From Candidatus Schekmanbacteria bacterium (GTDB taxonomy: Bacteria > Schekmanbacteria > GWA2-38-11 > J061), in NCBI GenBank assembly GCA_003695725.1, contig RFHX01000006.1, positions 1 to 7,191 on the forward strand: a stretch of DNA of 7,191 nt. The letters are read 5' to 3'. A program made the position numbers and the translations under genes. Under the pieces are notes generated by a model. It worked only from the letters and a program-made list of their open reading frames with translations, did not search any database and was not told the DNA's origin. Position 1 is the stretch's first letter, and every line of letters begins with the position of its first letter. Below, in pieces: positions 1 through 4,639 of this stretch.

Positions 1-1584
1 ACCTGTTACAGCGGAAAAAAGGCGCGGCACAAATGTAGGGTCACCCATATATCCCTCTTCCTGATCAGTATCAAGAATAGGATAATATCTGTCACAGCCA
101 ACCATCGTTTCTTTTGCATGCTGACGATTCTGTATTTTGTATGCCGCCAAAGCCTTGCCGTCATAAGTTGAAAAATCGACTGACTCTTCGCTTCCCCACA
201 CCCGCTTTGCAATCTTCTTCAATGTTTTTATGTCTATTGGTGACATTGCACCATTAGTTGTATATGAGAGTACCCACTTCAAAAGCAGATAATTTACTTC
301 ATGAAGCTGAATAATGGGATTTCGTGGTTCAGTAGCATAAAATAAAGATGTAATAATAAATACACGTCCGCCATAAGAATCATTCACATATCCCGAAGGC
401 ATTATTCTTTCAAGCGCTGTTTCTTCTGCTTCTTTCCCCTTAGCAATTGAGGCGCGTCGAGTGCCTTCGGCAATCAAATCTCCAAAACCTTTCCGATATG
501 TTATTGCATCTACGAGTTTCTCGATGAAATCAACGCTTCCAATTTCAGATATGGGGACACCCATTTCTTCTTCACTTATAATGCCTCTTTCATAACAGGT
601 ATAAAGCCAATTCAAAATGTTTGCCATCTCTCCTGTGCAAAGACCATAGCGGTCACAAAGCGATGTAGCAAAAAATGGTGCATCAGTTGATTCGCCATGT
701 TTTTTTGTATCCCAGGGTGAATAGAAGAATGCGGCGGCACAGGTTTTTCTTACCTCTTCAAGCCCGGATTTATGCTTGAATTTTGCCCGCATACAACCTG
801 CAGGACATCCAAAACAGGGGGTATTTTTACCTTTCTCGATATCTGTTATTACAACTGTTGGTTCTGACATATAGACACTTTCATTGAGCCCTTTTCTTAA
901 GAAACGGATTCTTTTATTGAGCTCTTTCAATCCTTCAGGATTGGCAACAGGCACGCTTTGGTCGCCTTTTACAACAACAGCTTTCAAATTTTTTGATCCC
1001 ATCACCGCACCCATTCCATTTGAGATGGTGCCTCCCTGATCAGTCACAGCCACAGCAAATCTAACAAGGTTTTCAGCAGCAGGACCGATTGTAACGACCC
1101 TTGCCATATTCCCATGGATTTCCTTCAATTTTTTCAACGCTTCATCAGAAGTCGTCCCCCACAATCCTTGAGCATCCCTTATCTCTACCTTGTCATTTTC
1201 AATTAGAATATAAGATGGAGTTTTAGCTTTCCCTCTCACCAAAATGCCGTCATAACCAGCGTGCTTTACCGCAGCCCCGAGAAAGCCGCCTGCATTTCCA
1301 AATCCGTATTGGTCAGGATATGAATGTGGAGATTTCGCAGTCATAACCCACCGAGATGATGCCGTTGCATGTGTGCCTGTCAAAGGTCCTGTCATTATCA
1401 TCAACAGATTATCGGGGTCAAGAGCGCCTGTCTTTGCCCCAACCTCATCCCAATAAATTCTTGATGCAAGCGCCCTTCCGCCTATGAATTTCTCTGCGTA
1501 ATCTGGAGTTTTATGCACATCACTTTTTCCTGCAGACAAGTCAACATCTAAAATCTTTCCTCTCCAACCATATTCGCTTATCAT
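1..1584 (-). CDS. Aldehyde:ferredoxin oxidoreductase (AOR) family tungsten/molybdenum enzyme, 3' end cut by window edge
   Basis: Reading leftwards from the ATG at 1584, the frame stays open for 528 codons to base 1, so the C-terminus is missing; AOR proteins are usually 600 or more residues. The N-terminus (MISEYGWRGKILDVDLS) and the GPLTGT segment (66-71) are typical of the AOR N-terminal domain, as is GAVMGSKNLKA (192-202). The 4Fe-4S ligands are visible as C257-x2-C260-x3-C264 plus a late C497, matching the spacing in Pyrococcus furiosus AOR. The first pterin-binding motif D-x-x-G-L-(C/D) is D311-R-Y-G-L-C316. The second, expected just before C497, reads E-T-M-V-G-C and is diverged. Such enzymes are cytoplasmic and couple oxidation or reduction of an aldehyde/carboxylic acid, or in BamB-type members of benzoyl-CoA, to low-potential ferredoxin. 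The substrate here is unknown. YATEPRNPIIQLHE (415-429) and the late CDRYYP suggest a paralogous subfamily rather than classical AOR (inference from memory). The gene lies 41 bases after a DUF169 gene. Confidence 0.5.
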   Translation of the reverse strand, partial: MISEYGWRGKILDVDLSAGKSDVHKTPDYAEKFIGGRALASRIYWDEVGAKTGALDPDNLLMIMTGPLTGTHATASSRWVMTAKSPHSYPDQYGFGNAGGFLGAAVKHAGYDGILVRGKAKTPSYILIENDKVEIRDAQGLWGTTSDEALKKLKEIHGNMARVVTIGPAAENLVRFAVAVTDQGGTISNGMGAVMGSKNLKAVVVKGDQSVPVANPEGLKELNKRIRFLRKGLNESVYMSEPTVVITDIEKGKNTPCFGCPAGCMRAKFKHKSGLEEVRKTCAAAFFYSPWDTKKHGESTDAPFFATSLCDRYGLCTGEMANILNWLYTCYERGIISEEEMGVPISEIGSVDFIEKLVDAITYRKGFGDLIAEGTRRASIAKGKEAEETALERIMPSGYVNDSYGGRVFIITSLFYATEPRNPIIQLHEVNYLLLKWVLSYTTNGAMSPIDIKTLKKIAKRVWGSEESVDFSTYDGKALAAYKIQNRQHAKETMVGCDRYYPILDTDQEEGYMGDPTFVPRLFSAVTG

Positions 1585-1590
1585 TTCTTA

Positions 1591-1596
1591 CTCCCC
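1591..1596 (-). promoter_or_regulatory. Shine-Dalgarno of the AOR-family gene
   Basis: On the minus strand GGGGAG lies 6 bases before the ATG at 1584. It fixes this methionine as the start and shows that the gene has its own ribosome binding site within the short gap after the DUF169 gene. Confidence 0.8.
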
Positions 1597-1625
1597 TTTA
1601 AAAATTTATTTTAATTCAAGTTTCT

Positions 1626-2339
1626 TTACCAACTCCCAAAAGCATTACAATATTCAGCCACATCGTGAATCTCATCAGCTATTTCCACGAGTTTCTTGTA
1701 TGGATATACAAATGTAAGTTCGTTTTCAGTCATTCCAGTAAATGTCCTCCAAGCAAGGTCGCTCGTAGAAAAAGTCGGCTTCCCGCTGACATAAGGATAC
1801 CGGACGAGAAAGATACATCCGCCTGTACCTCCAAATCCTTGAACAAACTCGCCAAGATAAGCATGTACACGATTCAACATATCTGCATATTTGGGTTTAA
1901 GAAAAAGAAGGACCAAATCAGGCTCTTCCACTTTCTCCAAAGTTCCAACAATCATTGAATCATATTTTTTTTCGGGAAAAACAAGATTCTTATCCAATTC
2001 ATCATAGTATTTCTTGGCTGTCTTGACATCTTTATGGTAGGGAAAATTTTCCAATATTTCTTCAATCGTCGCTATATGCTCCTCTTCCGTCAATCTCTCT
2101 GACGAACCCGTTGAAATCAGCGCTTCAGGACACCGCACATTATCCTTTGTTATATAAAAAACTCGAGGACTCGTTTGTATCTCACCAATAAGAGAGCAAA
2201 GCCCCATCATCGTAACTCCCTCATATTGGGGAATATTCTGTTTTTCAATATCATTCTCACTTAAAACTCTCAAAGCAATTATCTCTTTCTCAAGGCACAA
2301 ATCCTTTTTCAATAGATTACAAATTTCAATTCTATCCAT
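1626..2339 (-). CDS. DUF169 family protein (COG2043-like), function unknown
   Basis: This is a 237-residue protein from the preferred start at 2339; the frame is open up to an ATG at 2366. It matches the DUF169 pattern as I know it: an N-terminal helix, then a short strand (IIALRVLSE, 20-28), then a cysteine-bearing helix (GLCSLIGEI, 46-54) followed by a second cysteine (VRCPEALISTG, 68-78). Further on come a hydrophobic strand ending in a lysine-proline (LVLLFLKP, 142-149), a glycine-rich turn with a third cysteine (GFGGTGGC, 168-175), and a final segment with R198 and acidic residues. The spaced cysteines could bind a metal or cluster, but that is inference. There is no signal peptide or membrane segment, so it is probably cytoplasmic. 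It is the first gene of a minus-strand unit with the AOR-family gene, which suggests a role tied to that enzyme. The family has no established biochemical function that I know of. Confidence 0.8.
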   Translation of the reverse strand: MDRIEICNLLKKDLCLEKEIIALRVLSENDIEKQNIPQYEGVTMMGLCSLIGEIQTSPRVFYITKDNVRCPEALISTGSSERLTEEEHIATIEEILENFPYHKDVKTAKKYYDELDKNLVFPEKKYDSMIVGTLEKVEEPDLVLLFLKPKYADMLNRVHAYLGEFVQGFGGTGGCIFLVRYPYVSGKPTFSTSDLAWRTFTGMTENELTFVYPYKKLVEIADEIHDVAEYCNAFGSW

Positions 2340-2348
2340 TTTTATACG

Positions 2349-2354
2349 CTCCTC
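2349..2354 (-). promoter_or_regulatory. Shine-Dalgarno that sets the DUF169 start at 2339
   Basis: On the minus strand GAGGAG lies 9 bases before the ATG at 2339. The alternative ATG at 2366 has no purine-rich site in front of it, only AACCTGA. The nine extra residues (MLNIEERIK) encoded from 2366 are therefore probably leader sequence read as codons, not protein. Confidence 0.7.
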
Positions 2355-2399
2355 TATATTCAACATTCAGGTTCTGGACAATATAAATATTTGTTCAAA

Positions 2400-2428
2400 T
2401 ATTGATAAATTTTAAAGAGCTTAGTCAA
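2400..2428 (-). promoter_or_regulatory. Weak candidate promoter for the DUF169-AOR unit
   Basis: On the minus strand TTGACT (2423-2428) and TCAATA (2400-2405) are separated by 17 bases. The -35 box is good (5 of 6 to TTGACA) but the -10 box is poor. The region is very AT-rich, so chance matches are common. The placement suits a start of transcription roughly 50 bases ahead of the start codon at 2339. Confidence 0.25.
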
Positions 2429-2541
2429 GAGATTTTTAAGGATATTTCAACAGTCAATAAAAAAAATGTTCTATAAAGAATGGTTAAATTGTCGACTATA
2501 AAAGCACATTATTGTATGATTTATTTTAAAAATAAAGCAAC

Positions 2542-2547
2542 TATACT
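2542..2547 (+). promoter_or_regulatory. Candidate -10 box just upstream of the glycosyltransferase
   Basis: TATACT (5 of 6 to TATAAT) ends 9 bases before the ATG at 2557, so transcription from it would begin within about 3 bases of the start codon. No convincing -35 box sits 17 bases further up. A second -10-like hexamer, TATGAT at 2515-2520, would give a leader of about 30 bases. No Shine-Dalgarno sequence precedes the ATG in either case. Confidence 0.3.
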
Positions 2548-2556
2548 TCTAAACCT

Positions 2557-3276
2557 ATGGGGAAAAAATTAGTCACAATAGTGATTCCTGTTTACAACGA
2601 AGAAAGTATTCTTGAAAAAGCCATCAATGAACTCTTCAATGACATTCAAGAATTTCGTGACAGATATGATTTCGAAGTCATCCTTGCAGAAAATGGCAGT
2701 AATGACAACACCCTGAAAAAGGGAGAAGAATTGTCAAAAAAATTCCCTAACTTATCAATTTTTCACTATCCTGAACCTGATTACGGATTGGCATTGAAGG
2801 AAGGAATAAGGCGCGCAAAAGGTGAATATGTAATATGCGATGAAATCGACCTATGCTTTAAAGAATTCTATCGTTCTGCCTTCTATGAGTTCGAGAATAA
2901 TGGAATTGATATGGTTATCGGCTCAAAAGCAATGAAAGGTGCAAAGGACAACAGGCCCTTCAAGAGGCGTCTTGCAACATATATGCTCAACAAAGTCTTG
3001 CGGATTATTTTAGGATTTAAAGGCACTGATACTCATGGTGTAAAAGCATTCAAAAAAGAAGCATTGATGCCCGTAATGGAAAAGTGCGTAATTGGAAAAG
3101 ACATTTTTGCAAGCGAATTTGTTATAAGAGCCGAAAGAGCAGGCATAAAAATAAAAGAAGTGCCGTTGACACTCAATGAAAAACGCGCACCTTCGATAAG
3201 ATTGAGACACCGTATTCCGAAAGCACTGATGAATATAATGACGCTTTTTTGGAACATAAGAATAAAAAAGAATTGA
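2557..3276 (+). CDS. Family 2 glycosyltransferase, polyprenyl-phosphate sugar synthase type
   Basis: This 239-residue GT-A fold protein belongs to the DPM1/ArnC-like branch, which transfers a sugar from a nucleotide donor to a polyprenyl phosphate at the inner face of the membrane. The N-terminal strand and PVYNEE (11-16) are typical of GT2, followed by ENGSNDNT (45-52) for the nucleotide. YGLALKEGIRRAKGEYV (76-92) leads into an acidic metal site, D95-E-I-D98, in place of the usual DxD. GSK (122-124), the paired R137-R138 and N145 come before GTDTHGVKAF (156-165), the acceptor-side D...GxKxF block. There is no C-terminal membrane segment, unlike in ArnC or GtrB, so any membrane contact would be peripheral. 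It is followed after 10 bases by a polysaccharide deacetylase, which argues for a shared lipid-linked sugar pathway. The ATG at 2557 gives a normal GT2 N-terminus but has no Shine-Dalgarno. Sugar donor and acceptor are not identifiable. Confidence 0.88.
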   Translation: MGKKLVTIVIPVYNEESILEKAINELFNDIQEFRDRYDFEVILAENGSNDNTLKKGEELSKKFPNLSIFHYPEPDYGLALKEGIRRAKGEYVICDEIDLCFKEFYRSAFYEFENNGIDMVIGSKAMKGAKDNRPFKRRLATYMLNKVLRIILGFKGTDTHGVKAFKKEALMPVMEKCVIGKDIFASEFVIRAERAGIKIKEVPLTLNEKRAPSIRLRHRIPKALMNIMTLFWNIRIKKN

Positions 3277-3279
3277 GGG
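3275..3279 (+). promoter_or_regulatory. Shine-Dalgarno overlapping the glycosyltransferase stop
   Basis: GAGGG begins inside the TGA stop at 3274-3276 and lies 7 bases before the GTG at 3287. It supports GTG as the deacetylase start. The ATG at 3285, one base out of register, is in a different frame. The layout suggests that ribosomes finishing the first gene restart on the second. Confidence 0.7.
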
Positions 3280-3286
3280 CACTGAT

Positions 3287-4207
3287 GTGTCTTTGCCAAA
3301 AATCGCCTCATTGAATATAGATGTTGACCCTCTGGTATCCTACTATGAAATTTATGGTGTCAACCAAAAACTCAGTTCCGATGATCCTCTTTATCTCAAA
3401 GCAATACCAAGATTTCTCAAATTCCTAAAACGCTTGGATATTAAGTCAACTTTTTTTATTACAGCACGCTCATTCTCGGAAAATACTATATCTATGTTGA
3501 AAGAAATCAAAAGAGAAGGACATGAAATAGCGAGCCATAGTTTTTCTCACGATTATCATCTCATATTGAATAGCCATGAAAAAATCAAAAAGGATATCGA
3601 GGAAAATTTTTCGTTTTTACAAAATGCCGCAGACGAAAACCCTATTGGATTTAGAGCGCCCGGCTATAACATATCAAAGGAATTATTGACAATATTACGA
3701 CAGGCGGGATATAGATACGACTCTTCTCTACTTCATTCCAGAACATATCTTTATGGCAAAGCTTTTTTTATTGCACTCCAAAAAATAATAGGAAAGGAAA
3801 CAGCAAGCGTTATTTATAAAAATCCTGATCTCGATTATACTTACAAACCATACAGGATTCGAAAAACGAAAAAAACGAATGATAACAATGCAGAATTGAT
3901 AGAATTTCCTATTACCTCAGTCTTTTCTATCCCATTTATCGGAACATCAATCATTCTTCTTCCGCGCTTCATTTTAAAATTTCTAATTTCTCAGCTACAA
4001 AGAAGAGAATTCATCAATATCGAGCTTCACATCATAGATTTTGCAGACGCCACTGATTCACACCTTTTCGAACCTATTCTTAAAATTCATCCCGGACTCA
4101 GAATTCCCTCATCAAAAAAAGAAGAAAGCATAAGCTATGTAGTCACGGCTTTGAAACAGAAAGGATATTCCTTCAAAACACTTGCTGAATGCACAGAACT
4201 TTTCTGA
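3287..4207 (+). CDS. NodB/CE4-type polysaccharide deacetylase
   Basis: This 306-residue protein begins at GTG, 10 bases after the glycosyltransferase stop. The NodB-fold motifs are all visible. They are the N-terminal I11-D12-V13-D14 with its catalytic/metal aspartates, STFFI (54-58), the metal-binding H84-S-F-S-H88 preceded by GHEIAS, and GFRAPGYN (121-128) with R123. The C-terminal IELHIIDFAD (245-254) supplies the late histidine H248. These enzymes use a divalent metal to remove an N-acetyl or N-formyl group from a sugar. There is no signal peptide, so it probably acts on the cytoplasmic side, as ArnD and NaxD do on undecaprenyl-linked sugars, rather than on cell-wall polymer outside. A hydrophobic stretch around 212-236 (VFSIPFIGTSIILLP and following) could touch the membrane. 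Residues 150-205 are a basic, less conserved insertion. The substrate is inferred only from family and neighbour. Confidence 0.88.
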   Translation: MSLPKIASLNIDVDPLVSYYEIYGVNQKLSSDDPLYLKAIPRFLKFLKRLDIKSTFFITARSFSENTISMLKEIKREGHEIASHSFSHDYHLILNSHEKIKKDIEENFSFLQNAADENPIGFRAPGYNISKELLTILRQAGYRYDSSLLHSRTYLYGKAFFIALQKIIGKETASVIYKNPDLDYTYKPYRIRKTKKTNDNNAELIEFPITSVFSIPFIGTSIILLPRFILKFLISQLQRREFINIELHIIDFADATDSHLFEPILKIHPGLRIPSSKKEESISYVVTALKQKGYSFKTLAECTELF

Positions 4208-4639
4208 AAAAGAAAATTCAATTTTTTATCAAAGTCTTTTTTTGAAATTTAATCAAATAATTTTCCCGTCCCAATTCAAAATACTCTATCTAAAAAAACA
4301 CTCCTCTCTTTTAGAACTTATCATACTTAAAAAAGGTATAAAGAAGAAGAAATTAAATTCCCGGTCGTGATATTTTTTTTGAATCCTTAATGAATTTTCT
4401 GTTTTTTTTAAATATGAAGTCTGCTATTTTATATGTTTGTTTTAATGTTTAAGATTATTTACTATTGAATTAGCTGAAATAAACATTCTGGAATATTTCT
4501 GAATATGTGAAGCATCCTGTCTGTCCAAGTAAAAAGAGGAAAATGTAGAAATTTCAACAGGTATTTGTATTTGTTTGTTTATAGACAATAACCACATGTA
4601 TATCGATATTTTTGATTAACAGTTAAAATATGTGGAACA
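4208..4639. other. 432-base AT-rich intergenic region before hsdM
   Basis: This very AT-rich stretch contains runs of A and T, including a T tract at about 4372-4380 that has no hairpin before it, and low-complexity TTTGT repeats around 4562-4580. The only open frame (4182-4370) is lysine-rich, starts inside the deacetylase gene and has no ribosome site; I do not accept it as a gene. No tRNA, direct-repeat attachment site or strong terminator is visible. The G+C-rich composition begins abruptly at the hsdM start, so an insertion boundary may lie here. Confidence 0.65.
4582..4610 (+). promoter_or_regulatory. Weak candidate promoter for hsdM
   Basis: TAGACA (4582-4587) and GATATT (4605-4610) are separated by 17 bases and lie about 30 bases before the ATG at 4640. 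Each differs from consensus at one or two positions. In a region this AT-rich the match is suggestive only. The ATG itself has just a short GGAA in front of it (4634-4637), a weak ribosome site. Confidence 0.2.

Larger units (their letters stand above)
2340..2556. other. Divergent intergenic region between the DUF169 and glycosyltransferase genes
   Basis: This 217-base AT-rich gap separates two genes that point away from each other, so it must contain start signals for both directions unless the glycosyltransferase is expressed from elsewhere. It contains the DUF169 Shine-Dalgarno and candidate promoter boxes. I found no tRNA, strong hairpin or convincing small gene in it. Confidence 0.7.

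Noticed and set aside
6-212. 68-residue minus-strand open frame at the left edge
   Set aside because: It lies within the AOR-family gene on the same strand in a different frame; the AOR frame carries the fourth cluster cysteine here.
4195-4207. Small CAGAA-CTT-TTCTG hairpin at the deacetylase stop
   Set aside because: The stem is 5 bases with mostly A-T pairs and is followed by A residues, not a T tract, so it does not qualify as a terminator.
4182-4370. 62-residue open frame overlapping the end of the deacetylase gene
   Set aside because: It starts inside the upstream gene, has no ribosome site, is dominated by Lys, Leu, Ile and Phe as expected from translating AT-rich DNA, and resembles no family I know.
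4372-4380. T tract that might end the glycosyltransferase-deacetylase transcript
   Set aside because: No G+C-rich stem precedes it and similar T runs occur throughout this AT-rich gap.
2444-4562. Shared ATTTCAACAG word in the two intergenic regions (about 2445 and 4552)
   Set aside because: It is a single 10-base match between AT-rich stretches with no regular spacing or extension; not enough for a repeat, attachment site or CRISPR remnant.
4592-4635. Inverted CCACAT / ATGTGG pair around the hsdM start, the right copy touching the weak ribosome site
   Set aside because: Only 6 bases pair across a loop of more than 30; a match this short is common by chance and too weak for a regulatory hairpin.
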